Origin: Myxococcales bacterium
GTDB taxonomy: Bacteria > Myxococcota_A > Polyangia > Palsa-1104 > SHYY01
NCBI GenBank assembly: GCA_023248875.1
Contig: JAHFDT010000001.1
Coordinates: forward strand, 63,802 to 102,405
DNA: 38,604 bases
Direction of reading: 5' to 3'
A program made the translations under genes and the position numbers. Under the pieces are notes generated by a model, which had not been told where the DNA came from, did no database searches, and saw nothing but the letters and a program-made list of their open reading frames with translations. This document shows, one piece after another, positions 1 through 8,052 of this stretch. Each line of letters opens with the position of its first letter. The stretch's first letter is position 1.

Positions 1-969
1 AAGGTGCATCGGGTGAGCTACGGCGGCGGGGGGGGCTGCTCGGGCGGGGCGTCGCGCTGGAGCGAGGCGGTCGCCGCCGCTGGGGAGGTTCGCTGGATTG
101 GCACAGGAGAACAGTTCTTTATGACGGCACTGGCGTTTGCCCCCCAGTCGGAGGGTCGCGCCTGCACGGTGGCGGGCGAGCCCAATGGGCGGATCACCGC
201 GCGGGCGATTTTCGCGGAGCGCCAGATCGCCTCGGGCCAGCGCGCCGATTATGAGATGGCGGCCTTTTTGGGGCCCAAGCTGCAGGACGAGCTCGATGCG
301 GTGACTGTGGGTGGGGCGGATGCCCAGCTCAGCGATGCACTGAACTACACCTTCGAATTCGTGGCGCGGCCGATGGCGTGGCTGCTGCGCCAAATCCATC
401 GCGTGACGATGAATTGGGGCCTGGCCATCATCGCGATTACCATTTTGCTCAAGGCGGCGCTCTGGTATCCCAGCCAAAAATCGATGCGCTCGGCGAAAAA
501 AATGGGCGCGCTCAAGCCGGAGATCGATAAGCTCAAAGAGCGCTACGGCGATGACAAGCAGGGCTTTTATCTCGCGCAGCAGAAGCTGTTCAAGGACCAC
601 AAGGTCAGCATGTTTGGCGGCTGCTTGCCGATGGTGCTGCAGCTGCCGATCATTTGGGCCTTCTACTCGATGCTCTCCAATACGGCGGAGTTTTATCGCG
701 CGACCTTTGTGGGGCCGATCAACGATTTGAGCGGGCCCTTCTGGCCGCTGGCGTTGGCGACGGGCGGCCTTCTGTTTGTACAGCAGCGCCTGGCGCCGAC
801 TCAGGTCGATTCCCAGCAGCAAAAAATGATGATGTACATGATGCCGGCGATGTTCATGGTGTTTACACTCATGCTACCGTCGGGTACGACGCTCTACATT
901 TTCACCAGCACGCTGCTCGGGCTGGTGCAGCAGGTCCTGATCAATCGAACGGAGCCGAAGAGAGCATGA
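1..969 (+). CDS. yidC: Membrane protein insertase YidC (5' truncated by window)
   Basis: YidC/Oxa1 insertase, which inserts and folds inner-membrane proteins with or without SecYEG. The frame is open to base 1, so the N-terminal transmembrane anchor and most of the periplasmic domain lie outside the window. The visible part starts in the end of the periplasmic beta-domain (VRWIGTGEQFF, like the usual W-G-x-x-x-x-YF segment). It then shows the conserved core: MAWLLRQIHR, NWGLAIIAITILLK, the cytoplasmic hairpin with KSMRSAKKMGALKPEI, FGGCLPMVLQLPIIWAFY, and a last membrane segment ending LINR. A Gly-rich stretch (GGGGGCSGG) near the visible start is unusual but lies in the variable domain. The stop overlaps the next gene by ATGA, so translation with khpB is probably coupled. 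The order yidC-jag-mnmE is a classic conserved cluster. Confidence 0.95.
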   Translation, partial: KVHRVSYGGGGGCSGGASRWSEAVAAAGEVRWIGTGEQFFMTALAFAPQSEGRACTVAGEPNGRITARAIFAERQIASGQRADYEMAAFLGPKLQDELDAVTVGGADAQLSDALNYTFEFVARPMAWLLRQIHRVTMNWGLAIIAITILLKAALWYPSQKSMRSAKKMGALKPEIDKLKERYGDDKQGFYLAQQKLFKDHKVSMFGGCLPMVLQLPIIWAFYSMLSNTAEFYRATFVGPINDLSGPFWPLALATGGLLFVQQRLAPTQVDSQQQKMMMYMMPAMFMVFTLMLPSGTTLYIFTSTLLGLVQQVLINRTEPKRA

Positions 970-1436
970 CGGAGATTGCAGTCGAGAGGATGAAGCAGCT
1001 GCTCGGCCACATGGGCGTGGTGGGCGAGGTCGTGGGACGCGAGGAGAGCGACCATGTCCTCCTCGAAATCAGCGGGCCGGAGACGGGCCTCATCATCGGC
1101 AAGCAGGGCGCGACGCTCGATGCGCTGCAGTATCTCATCAATAAGATGTTGGCGCCGCGCGGGGCCGAGCCCCGCGATCGCAAGCCAATCTATGTCGATG
1201 CCGAGGGGTATCGGCAGCGGCGGGCCGACTCGCTTACCGAGCTGGCGCTGCGTCTCGCCGAAAAGGCACGGCAGACGCGGCGGCCGGTTTCCGTGGAGCC
1301 GATGAATCCGGCGGACCGGCGTGTGATGCACGTCGCGCTTGCCGAGGCGGCCGGCGTGTCGACCCACTCCGAGGGCGAGGGGCCGGAGCGCCATCTGGTG
1401 ATCGTACCGGATCCAGATCCGCCGGCGAGCGGCTAG
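966..1436 (+). CDS. khpB: KH-R3H RNA-binding protein KhpB (Jag/EloR family)
   Basis: RNA-binding protein of the Jag/KhpB family, 156 residues. The ORF track extends it upstream to 654, but the ATG at 966 overlaps the yidC stop as ATGA and begins directly at the domain (MTEIAVERMKQLLGHMG). The KH domain carries the GLIIGKQGATLDALQYL helix-turn with its GKQG loop. The R3H part follows (RPVSVEPMNPADRRVMHVAL) and ends in HLVIVPD. The extra N-terminal Jag_N domain found in some Firmicutes is absent, as in most proteobacterial members. Family members bind RNA and in Gram-positives affect cell elongation; the role here is not known. The neighbours yidC and mnmE support the call. Confidence 0.92.
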   Translation: MTEIAVERMKQLLGHMGVVGEVVGREESDHVLLEISGPETGLIIGKQGATLDALQYLINKMLAPRGAEPRDRKPIYVDAEGYRQRRADSLTELALRLAEKARQTRRPVSVEPMNPADRRVMHVALAEAAGVSTHSEGEGPERHLVIVPDPDPPASG

Positions 1437-1448
1437 CCGCACACGCAG

Positions 1449-2780
1449 ATGGCGAACGATACGATCGCTGCCATCGCGACGGGCGCGGGGGGCGGCATCG
1501 GGATCGTCCGGGTGAGCGGGCCGGAGGCACCGGCGATGGCGCGGCGCTTGCTGAAGCCGTGGCCCGAGCGGCCCGAGAGCCATCGGCTCTACTTGGCGAC
1601 CTTTTGCGATCCAGCGACGGGTGAAGCGCTGGACGAAGGACTCGCCTGCGCGATGCGTGCGCCCCATTCCTACACCGGCGAAGAGGTGCTCGAGCTGCAA
1701 GGCCACGGCGGCGCGGGCAACTTGGCGCGCCTCGTCGATGCGGTGGTGCGAGCAGGAGCGCGCGTGGCGGAGCCCGGCGAATTCACCCGGCGGGCATTTT
1801 TGGCAGGCCGAATGGATCTCACCCAGGCGGAGGCGGTGGCCGAGGTCATCGCGGCACGATCGGAGCGGGCGGTGCGCCTCGCACAGACCCAGCGCGGTGG
1901 TGCGATTGCTGCACGGGTCGGTCAGTTCCGGCGGCGCGCGATCGATCTGCTCGCGGAAGTGGAGGCGCAGATCGATTTTCCCGACGAGAAACTCGATTTT
2001 CTTTCACCGGCCGTGCTGGCACAGACGACCCTGGGGTTGGCGAGCGAGGTGGCGGCACTCGCCGGCACATATGCCCGCGGGCGGCTGATCGCTTCGGGGG
2101 CCGAAGTGGCGCTGATCGGTCGGCCCAACGCCGGGAAATCGAGCTTGCTCAACGCGCTCGTCGGGGAGGAGCGTGCGCTCACCGATGCGGTGCCCGGAAC
2201 CACCCGCGATGGGGTGGAGGTGGAGCTCGAGCTCGAAGGGTGGATGGTGCGGCTCGTCGATACCGCGGGTGAGCGCGTGAGCGAATTGATGGGGCTTGAG
2301 CAGCGTGGTATCGAGCTCGGGCGCAGGCGGCGCGAGCGCGCGGATGTCTGGCTGATTGTGGTCGATGGCACGGTGGGCTGGACCGAGCTCGAAGAGCGGC
2401 TCCTCGGCGAGGCGGCGCGGCCAGTGGTCACAGTTTGGAATAAGTGCGATTTGGCGCCCTCACGGCGGCCGAACGTCGTAGTCACGAGCGCGCGATCGGG
2501 CGAGGGGCTGGGTGAACTCAAGCGGGTCCTTCGTGAGACGCTGAACGACGGCGATAAGGAGGAGAGTGCGGCCATCTCGAGTGCGCGCCAGCACGAAGCG
2601 CTCGAAGAGGCGGGCGCGGCGCTATCGCGCGTGACGGCCTTGCTGGAACGAGAGGAGCCGCTTGAGCTCAGTGCGGTCGATCTCCGCATGGCGATCGATC
2701 GGTTGGGCCGCGTCACGGGAGAGATAGTCGACGGTGAGGTGCTCGACCAGATTTTCGCGCGGTTTTGCATCGGCAAGTAG
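1449..2780 (+). CDS. mnmE: tRNA uridine-5-carboxymethylaminomethyl modification GTPase MnmE
   Basis: MnmE works with MnmG to modify U34 of certain tRNAs. The 443-residue protein has the full family layout. The N-terminal tetrahydrofolate-binding domain includes DTIAAIATGAGGGIGIVRVSG, then PHSYTGEEVLELQGHGG and EFTRRAFLAGRMDLTQAEAV. The inserted G domain shows GRPNAGKSSLLN (G1), PGTTRD (G2), DTAGER (G3) and NKCD (G4). The C-terminus ends FARFCIGK with the catalytic cysteine motif. All key residues seem present, so it should be functional. It starts 12 bp after khpB. The usual partner mnmG does not follow; the next large gene is on the other strand. Confidence 0.97.
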   Translation: MANDTIAAIATGAGGGIGIVRVSGPEAPAMARRLLKPWPERPESHRLYLATFCDPATGEALDEGLACAMRAPHSYTGEEVLELQGHGGAGNLARLVDAVVRAGARVAEPGEFTRRAFLAGRMDLTQAEAVAEVIAARSERAVRLAQTQRGGAIAARVGQFRRRAIDLLAEVEAQIDFPDEKLDFLSPAVLAQTTLGLASEVAALAGTYARGRLIASGAEVALIGRPNAGKSSLLNALVGEERALTDAVPGTTRDGVEVELELEGWMVRLVDTAGERVSELMGLEQRGIELGRRRRERADVWLIVVDGTVGWTELEERLLGEAARPVVTVWNKCDLAPSRRPNVVVTSARSGEGLGELKRVLRETLNDGDKEESAAISSARQHEALEEAGAALSRVTALLEREEPLELSAVDLRMAIDRLGRVTGEIVDGEVLDQIFARFCIGK

Positions 2781-2922
2781 CGTATCCTCCGCGGATGCAG
2801 CTGGTGGGAAAGAACTGCGCCGTTTCCTGTCGTCCGATCCGGACCGAGGGCTGCGTCGTACAGACCGAAATGGGGCACGGAGAGGTCAATTCACTGATCG
2901 ACAAGCAACTCGGCCTAGGCCG

Positions 2923-4275
2923 TTAGTGCTTGCGATAGGGATCGGCCGCGGGGGCCTTGTCGGCTGCGCCGCTCGTGCGTCGACGGTTGGTTCGATTGGC
3001 GCGTTTGGTCGGCAATAGATCGATCGCGATCTCCTGTCCCTCGACGAGTGGCGTGACGTCGTAGGCGGCCTCATCGTAACCGTCGAGATGAAAGGTGAGG
3101 TGCACCGGCTGCTGGGAGCGCACGAGTTCGATCGATCGCGGGCTTTCTCCGAGGTTGCGCGCGCCGTCGAGGATCTTGGCGCCCGGCGGTTGGGTGGCGA
3201 CCCGCACGATCACGCTGGCCGGCGGCGCAGGAGAGGCGGGCGCCGCGGGCTGGAGAACGATTGCTGGCGGCGGCTGGGAATGGAGGCGCGCGTTGAGCAG
3301 CAGCCCCCCTCCGACGAAGAGCGCCATGGTGAGCGCAATCCAGGCCCAGCGGCTGCCGACCCGCGGCTGTGAGACCGCTCTCAGCGCGGTGATAGTGACG
3401 CCGCTGCGGACGCGTTCGAGATCGGTGGCCAGGTCGGCCATGGTCTGGTAGCGATCGTCGCGCGATTTCGCGAGCGCTTTGAGCACGAGTCGCTCCATCC
3501 CCTCGGAGATGGCCAGCCCGGGTGCCACCTGGCGAGGCGGCAGGGGCGGGTCGGTGATCACCTGCGATAGGATGCCGAGGTAATTGCTGCCACGGAACGG
3601 CACCTCGCGGGTCAAGCACTCATAAAGAATCACACCGAGCGCGTAGATATCGACGCGCCCGTCGAGCTGCTCTTCGCCGCGCGCCTGTTCGGGGGACATG
3701 TAGAGGGGTGTGCCGAGGACCATGCCGGTCTGGGTGAGGCGCGGCGTATCGGCGTCGTCGACGCGTACCAGCTTGGAGATGCCGAAGTCGACCACCTTGA
3801 CGAAGGTTTCGCCATCGCGCTGGACCAAGAAGATGTTCTCCGGCTTCACATCGCGGTGGATGATGCCTTGCGCGTGGGCGGCGCCGAGCGCGCTGGCCAC
3901 CTGGCGCGCGATATCGATGACCTGTTTTTCGGCGAGCGGTCCCTCACGCTGAATCAATGTGCTGAGCGATTCCCCGTCGAGGAGCTCCATCACCACATAG
4001 TTGCGGCCATCGCTCGTCGTACCCACGTCATAGATCTCAACGATGTGCTGGTGCTGGATCGATGAGGCGAGCTTGGCCTCGTGCAAAAGTCGCGCAGCGA
4101 CTTCGGGCTTTTCGGCATGCCGGTCGTGCAGGACCTTGATGGCGACCGTTCGCCCGATCAGCGTCTGTACCGCCTCATACACCATCCCCATCCCGCCCTC
4201 GCCGATGCGGCGCGTGATGTGAAAGCGGCTGTCGAGAAGGTTGCCGACCAGGGGATCGCTCGCAGGATTGGCCAT
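2923..4275 (-). CDS. Membrane-anchored Ser/Thr protein kinase with C-terminal PEGA domain
   Basis: Hanks-type kinase of 450 residues. The catalytic domain is complete: glycine loop IGEGGMGMVYEA (about 24-35), catalytic Lys in VAIKVLH (47), Glu in HEAKLA (66), HRDVKPEN (140-147), DFGISK (163-168) and MSPEQARG (193-200). After about residue 285 comes a linker, a single membrane helix (AWIALTMALFVGGGLLL, about 311-327), a Pro/Ala-rich spacer and an extracytoplasmic PEGA domain (VATQPPGAKILDG through YDVTPLVEG, about 355-412). The tail is basic. The layout (cytoplasmic kinase, one helix, outer PEGA domain) is very common in Myxococcota. It lies 4 bp downstream of the YHS gene, the third gene of the operon after the MscS/CNBD channel, so a role in envelope or osmotic signalling is a reasonable inference. 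No substrate can be named. Confidence 0.93.
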   Translation of the reverse strand: MANPASDPLVGNLLDSRFHITRRIGEGGMGMVYEAVQTLIGRTVAIKVLHDRHAEKPEVAARLLHEAKLASSIQHQHIVEIYDVGTTSDGRNYVVMELLDGESLSTLIQREGPLAEKQVIDIARQVASALGAAHAQGIIHRDVKPENIFLVQRDGETFVKVVDFGISKLVRVDDADTPRLTQTGMVLGTPLYMSPEQARGEEQLDGRVDIYALGVILYECLTREVPFRGSNYLGILSQVITDPPLPPRQVAPGLAISEGMERLVLKALAKSRDDRYQTMADLATDLERVRSGVTITALRAVSQPRVGSRWAWIALTMALFVGGGLLLNARLHSQPPPAIVLQPAAPASPAPPASVIVRVATQPPGAKILDGARNLGESPRSIELVRSQQPVHLTFHLDGYDEAAYDVTPLVEGQEIAIDLLPTKRANRTNRRRTSGAADKAPAADPYRKH

Positions 4276-4279
4276 GGGT

Positions 4280-4609
4280 CTAGAGAAGCTTAAACACCGC
4301 TGCGGCCACGGCGAGCAGAACGATCGCCATCAGCCAAAACGGCGAACGTTTGGGCGAGGGTGCCGGTTCGATCCGCGGTGGGGGCGATGGCACGGTCGCC
4401 TCCTCCTCGGCCACAGCCGCTAGCACGGGGAGAGGGGCCGGCGTGGGCGAGTTGCGGCCTTGCGCCGCGCTGTCGTCCCAGCGCTCGCCGTGAGCAAAGG
4501 CCTCCTTGTGGGCGGCCGAGCAAAAGTAGTAGGTGCGTCCCTCGAAGATCCCCATCGCGCGCGCCCGCAGCGGGTCGACTTCAGCGCCACACACCGGATC
4601 TTGCGCCAT
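4280..4609 (-). CDS. YHS-domain protein with C-terminal membrane anchor
   Basis: 109-residue protein. The ATG at 4609 overlaps the stop of the upstream channel gene as TGATG, which points to translational coupling and fixes the start; the ORF track extends it 72 residues too far. Residues 1-40 form a YHS domain (DPVCGAEVDP through EGRTYYFCSAAHKEAF). The two conserved Cys positions are kept, but the usual third Cys (FCSAACK) is His here. YHS domains are thought to bind metal ions. A Pro/Ala/Glu-rich linker follows, and the protein ends in one hydrophobic helix (SPFWLMAIVLLAVAAAVFKLL) at the very C-terminus, so it is probably tail-anchored in the inner membrane with the YHS domain in the cytoplasm. 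Its function in the channel-kinase operon is unknown. Confidence 0.85.
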   Translation of the reverse strand: MAQDPVCGAEVDPLRARAMGIFEGRTYYFCSAAHKEAFAHGERWDDSAAQGRNSPTPAPLPVLAAVAEEEATVPSPPPRIEPAPSPKRSPFWLMAIVLLAVAAAVFKLL

Positions 4610-6135
4610 CAGCCGCTCCCCGCGCCCATACTGAAGAAGCTCTTGATCCGTCCAATGAGATCCTTCTTTTGGGCCTCCCGTGCCTTGGCGACTTCGGCAT
4701 CGATGTGTGCCACTTCGCCGATCAGCTCCTGCTGGCGCGAGGTGAGAATCTCCGAGATGTCGTTGACGAGCGTCGTTCGCCGGCCGATCACTTCCTGGAA
4801 GAGCGCCCGGTCGATCACGTAGCACTCCGCGTCGGTTTTGGCCACTACCGTGGCAGCACGTGCCTCTCCCGTCATGAGCGACATTTCGCCGAACAGCTGC
4901 CCTTCCGTCAGCAGTGCGACCTCGTGCTCGGTCTGATCGATCGTCACCCGCACCGCGACGCTGCCGCGCCGGATCACGAACAGCGAATCGCCCGGAGCCC
5001 CTTGCCGCAGAATCGTTTCGCCGGCGCCGAACACCTCCACCTGGCAGCCATCGGCCAGATGCTCAAGATGTTCTTCGGCGAGCGGCCCAAAAATACCGAC
5101 CCTCTGGAGCGCCTGCAGCCGTCGCACGTGCTCCTTGTGCCACTTGGCCTCCTCGCGCTCCTTGTTGAGCTCGGTGACAAAGATATTGCGCGAGGGGTAG
5201 GGGATCTCAATCCCATTGCGACGCAGTGCGTACCAGATGCGTTTGCGCACTTCGCTATCGGTGGTGTCATCCTGTCGCAGGTCGGTCAGGCGATAGCGCA
5301 CGGCGTATTGATGATGATCCTGTTCGGCGCGAAACAGGATGCAGTCGGGCGCCGGATGGTCCGGCTTCACGTTGGGCACGCCCTTGAGCGCTTCGATCAC
5401 CACGCGCTGCACCTCGTTGGGCGGATGGCGGTTGTGGATATTGATGTAGACCCATTGGCGATGCCAGCCGACCGGGCGCGAGAGATTGGTGATCTGACCC
5501 TTGGCCAGCTGACCATTGGGAATGATGATGAGATCGTCGTTGCGCGTGACGATCGCCGTCGAGCGCCAGCGGATCTCCGCGACCTGGCCGGTGACCTCAC
5601 CGACCGTGATCCAGTCGCCGATCGAGAGGGTGGTCTCGAGCTGTAGCGCGATCCCGCCGATGACATTGCCGAGCGTCTCCTGCAGCGCAAAGCCGATGAC
5701 GCCGGTGAGCACCGCCGAGGTGGCGACGATCGAGCTGAGATTCACACCGGTCTGGTGCAGCAGCACGAACAGCACCACGATGGCTGCGATGATCGAGGTG
5801 ACGTCACGCAGAATGCGCAGCTTGCGGAAGCTGCGCCCGAGCACGTCGAACAGCACCATCGAGGAGAGGCCGATGATGCCGAAGGAGAGACAGACTTCGG
5901 CGGGCAGGGTGACGAGATCGCGCTCGCCCTCGAGGTGCTGCGAAATGAGGAGTGCCTGCAGCGGCAGCGAGGCCAGATAGAGCGCAATGTAGACCAGCGA
6001 AAAGCGCGCCTGCACACGCCCGCGTGAGCCCATCCGAGCGACGAGGGCCACGGTGATGCAGGCGAACGCGGCCGCCACGCCCCGCTGGTGGTCACGCAGA
6101 AGCTCGGCCAGTAGTTCCGAAAAGCGGCTACCCAT
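4609..6135 (-). CDS. MscS-family channel with C-terminal cyclic-nucleotide-binding domain
   Basis: 508 residues, first gene of a three-gene minus-strand operon. Several N-terminal membrane helices (about 18-165) lead to an MscS pore helix and beta domain (GVIGFALQETLGNVIGGIAL, then LSIGDWITVGEVTGQVAEIRWRST and IIIPNGQL). After the mixed alpha-beta part comes a cNMP-binding domain (about 355-450): AGETILRQGAPGDSLFVIRRG and the phosphate-binding cassette FGEMSLMTGEARAAT with its conserved Glu and Arg. The C-terminus is a charged helix. Channels of this MscS-plus-CNBD type form a known bacterial group (bCNG); several open with cyclic nucleotide rather than tension alone. This copy has the cassette residues expected for ligand binding. 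Its cyclase is not in the window. Confidence 0.93.
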   Translation of the reverse strand: MGSRFSELLAELLRDHQRGVAAAFACITVALVARMGSRGRVQARFSLVYIALYLASLPLQALLISQHLEGERDLVTLPAEVCLSFGIIGLSSMVLFDVLGRSFRKLRILRDVTSIIAAIVVLFVLLHQTGVNLSSIVATSAVLTGVIGFALQETLGNVIGGIALQLETTLSIGDWITVGEVTGQVAEIRWRSTAIVTRNDDLIIIPNGQLAKGQITNLSRPVGWHRQWVYINIHNRHPPNEVQRVVIEALKGVPNVKPDHPAPDCILFRAEQDHHQYAVRYRLTDLRQDDTTDSEVRKRIWYALRRNGIEIPYPSRNIFVTELNKEREEAKWHKEHVRRLQALQRVGIFGPLAEEHLEHLADGCQVEVFGAGETILRQGAPGDSLFVIRRGSVAVRVTIDQTEHEVALLTEGQLFGEMSLMTGEARAATVVAKTDAECYVIDRALFQEVIGRRTTLVNDISEILTSRQQELIGEVAHIDAEVAKAREAQKKDLIGRIKSFFSMGAGSG

Positions 6136-6144
6136 GTTCGTCGA

Positions 6145-6153
6145 GATATACCA
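6145..6153 (-). promoter_or_regulatory. Possible extended -10 promoter of the channel-YHS-kinase operon
   Basis: On the minus strand the sequence reads TGGTATATC, an extended -10 element, ending 9 bases before the ATG at 6135. Transcription from it would start about at the start codon, giving an almost leaderless mRNA. No good -35 hexamer is seen at 17 bases; extended -10 promoters can do without one. Confidence 0.4.
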
Positions 6154-6214
6154 GAATCAGCGCTTGACTTCACTTAGCCCATCGCATTGACTGCTGCGAA
6201 TCGGAGGCGAAGCC

Positions 6215-7471
6215 ATGTCCAACTACAAAGTTGCCGATCTGAAACTGGCCGATAAGGGCCGTTTGCGCGTCGAATGGGCCGAATCCCGCATGCCAGTGCT
6301 GATGGCGTTGCGCGAAAAATACAAGGACTCGAAGCCATTCCGTGGCCATCGCATTGCTGGCTGCATCCATGTCACCAAGGAGACTGCGGTGCTGGTGAGC
6401 ACCCTGCGCGCCGCTGGGGCGGAGGTCTCCTGGTCGGGCTGCAATCCGCTGTCGACGCAGGACGATGTGGCCGCCGCGCTCGCCGCCGAAGGCACTTCGA
6501 TCTATGCCTGGCACGGTCTCAGCAAGGACGAATTCTACTGGGCGATCGAGCAGACGCTGGCATTTAAACCCACGCTTACCCTTGATGATGGCGCCGATCT
6601 AATTTTCACGGTCCACTCTAAACACGCCCACCTGGCGAAGGACATCTACGGAGGCACCGAGGAGACCACCACCGGAGTGCACCGCCTGCGTGCGATGGCG
6701 GCCGACGGCAAGCTGCTCTACCCGATCATCGCCGTCAACGATTCTGAGACCAAGTGGGATTTCGATAACGTCTATGGCACCGGGCAGTCGTCGCTCGACG
6801 GGATTTTGCGCGCCTCGTCGGTGCTGATCGCCGGCAAGAACTTTGTGGTCGCCGGCTACGGCCACTGTGGCCGCGGCGTGGCGTCGCGCGCCAAGGGCAT
6901 GGGCGCCAATGTCATCGTCACCGAAGTGAAGGCGACGGCGGCGCTCAAGGCGACACTCGAGGGCTTCCGTGTCATGCCGATGGAAGAGGCGGCCAAGGTG
7001 GGCGATATCTTCGTCACCGCCACCGGGATGAAGGACATCATCGTCGGGCGCCATTTCGATGTCATGCGCGATGGCGCGCTGGTCTGCAACACCGGCCACT
7101 ACGACTGCGAAATCAATCTCGTCGATCTTGACGCCCGCACCAAGGGCAAGCGCGAGATCCGCGCCAATAACGAGGAGTACACGCTTCGGGATGGTCGCCG
7201 CGTTTACGTGCTCGGCCAGGGCCGGCTCATCAACCTCGCCGCCGCCGAGGGCCATCCATCGGAGGTGATGGACATGTCCTTTGCTAACCAGTTCCTCGGG
7301 CTGCTTAAGCTGGCCCGCGAGGGACGCTCGCTCGAAAAGCGCGTCTATGAGCTGCCCCCCGAGCAGGATCAGGAGATCGCGCGCACCAAGCTCAAGACCA
7401 TGGGCCTCGCCATCGATGCGCTGACCCCTGAGCAGGTCAAATACGCCACCGACTATTCAGCAGGAACGTAG
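6215..7471 (+). CDS. ahcY: Adenosylhomocysteinase (S-adenosylhomocysteine hydrolase)
   Basis: Cytoplasmic NAD-dependent enzyme that splits S-adenosylhomocysteine to adenosine and homocysteine, removing the product inhibitor of methyltransferases. The ATG has a good ribosome site (GGAGG 7 bases upstream). The 418-residue form lacks the roughly 40-residue insertion of many proteobacterial and plant enzymes and ends in DYSAGT, as in archaeal and Thermotoga-like types. Seen motifs: GCIHVTKETAVL (substrate His), NDSETKWDFDNVYGTGQS (Lys/Asp pair), the Rossmann loop GYGHCGRGVA, CNTGHYDCEI and EGHPSEVMDMSFANQ. The His in the Rossmann loop replaces the more usual Asp, Glu or Trp. Together with metK about 3 kb away it covers two steps of the activated methyl cycle. 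No SAH riboswitch is seen in the short leader. Confidence 0.97.
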   Translation: MSNYKVADLKLADKGRLRVEWAESRMPVLMALREKYKDSKPFRGHRIAGCIHVTKETAVLVSTLRAAGAEVSWSGCNPLSTQDDVAAALAAEGTSIYAWHGLSKDEFYWAIEQTLAFKPTLTLDDGADLIFTVHSKHAHLAKDIYGGTEETTTGVHRLRAMAADGKLLYPIIAVNDSETKWDFDNVYGTGQSSLDGILRASSVLIAGKNFVVAGYGHCGRGVASRAKGMGANVIVTEVKATAALKATLEGFRVMPMEEAAKVGDIFVTATGMKDIIVGRHFDVMRDGALVCNTGHYDCEINLVDLDARTKGKREIRANNEEYTLRDGRRVYVLGQGRLINLAAAEGHPSEVMDMSFANQFLGLLKLAREGRSLEKRVYELPPEQDQEIARTKLKTMGLAIDALTPEQVKYATDYSAGT

Positions 7472-7543
7472 CGCTTCTGGCCGTCCGAGGGGCGGGCTTT
7501 TCGCGCCTGCATTCACGTTGTCAAGAGGCGTAGGCATCGGAAG

Positions 7544-7563
7544 ATGGCTAGCGTGCTAGCCAT
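7544..7563. repeat. 20-bp near-perfect palindrome downstream of ahcY
   Basis: Two 9-base arms, ATGGCTAGC and GCTAGCCAT, are separated only by GT. It has no T-run behind it, so it is not a typical terminator. It lies about 73 bp after the ahcY stop and 130 bp before the small lipoprotein ORF; it could be an operator. Nothing else is recognised in 7472-7695. Confidence 0.4.
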
Positions 7564-7695
7564 GGCCAATTGGGTAGTCACCCGGTACGCGGCTAACCCC
7601 TGATGATTGCCAGGGATCGATCATCCCCGGAAAAGGTACGCGAATTGCTTATTGGTCGGGCCACACGGCCACTCGTCCTTTTTGTGAGGTTCTGA

Positions 7696-7875
7696 ATGCG
7701 ATTCGTCATTGCGGCCTTGGTTCTCATCGGTATGGCCTGCGGCCCTGTTTTCGACGAAGAGGACGACCGTCCCTACTGCGACACCGATCTCGACTGCAAG
7801 CAGTACGATATCCAGGGAATTGGATACTTCGAGTGCGATACCGATGCCCATCGGTGCGAGCTGCACGATGGTTAA
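7696..7875 (+). CDS. Small Cys-rich putative lipoprotein (possibly 5' half of a broken gene)
   Basis: 59-residue ORF below the length limit of the track. The start has a plausible ribosome site (GTGAGG 6 bases upstream). It begins with a short signal peptide (MRFVIAALVLIGMAC); Cys15 could be lipidated, although the lipobox is not canonical at -3. The rest is acidic with spaced cysteines (YCDTDLDCKQY, FECDTDAHRCE), a pattern common in small secreted Myxococcota proteins. It ends at TAA (7873-7875). The frame continues open past this stop for another 58 codons containing more cysteines (next entry). It may therefore be the front half of a roughly 117-codon gene with a nonsense mutation. No family is recognised. 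Confidence 0.55.
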   Translation: MRFVIAALVLIGMACGPVFDEEDDRPYCDTDLDCKQYDIQGIGYFECDTDAHRCELHDG

Positions 7876-7893
7876 AACGTCCCACTTCTCATC

Positions 7894-8052
7894 ATGTTGC
7901 CTAAGTTCATTCCGGATGTGCCGGGTCGCTGCGAGGCGAATCTGCAGCCGCTCGACGCCTGTGGCGGCTGCGCAAAAGGCACCTATTGCACCGTTTGTAA
8001 GACCCTCAGTGGGCCCAAGAATACCTGCATGCCGAACGGCTCAGCCTGCTAG
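7894..8052 (+). CDS. Cys-rich ORF in frame with the preceding lipoprotein (likely its 3' half)
   Basis: 52 codons from the first ATG after the TAA of the upstream ORF, in the same frame. Seven cysteines occur in a dense pattern (RCEANLQPLDACGGCAKGTY, CTVCKTL, TCMPNGSAC), which suggests a disulfide-rich extracytoplasmic domain. It has no signal peptide of its own and no ribosome site before the ATG, so independent translation and export are unlikely. The simplest reading is that it and the 59-residue ORF were one secreted protein. Its TAG stop lies inside the first bases of the left arm of the palindromic element. A sequencing error at 7873-7875 is also possible. Confidence 0.4.
   Translation: MLPKFIPDVPGRCEANLQPLDACGGCAKGTYCTVCKTLSGPKNTCMPNGSAC

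Noticed and set aside
1922-2878. 318-codon minus-strand ORF opposite mnmE
   Set aside because: Ser/Arg-rich shadow of a well-supported gene.
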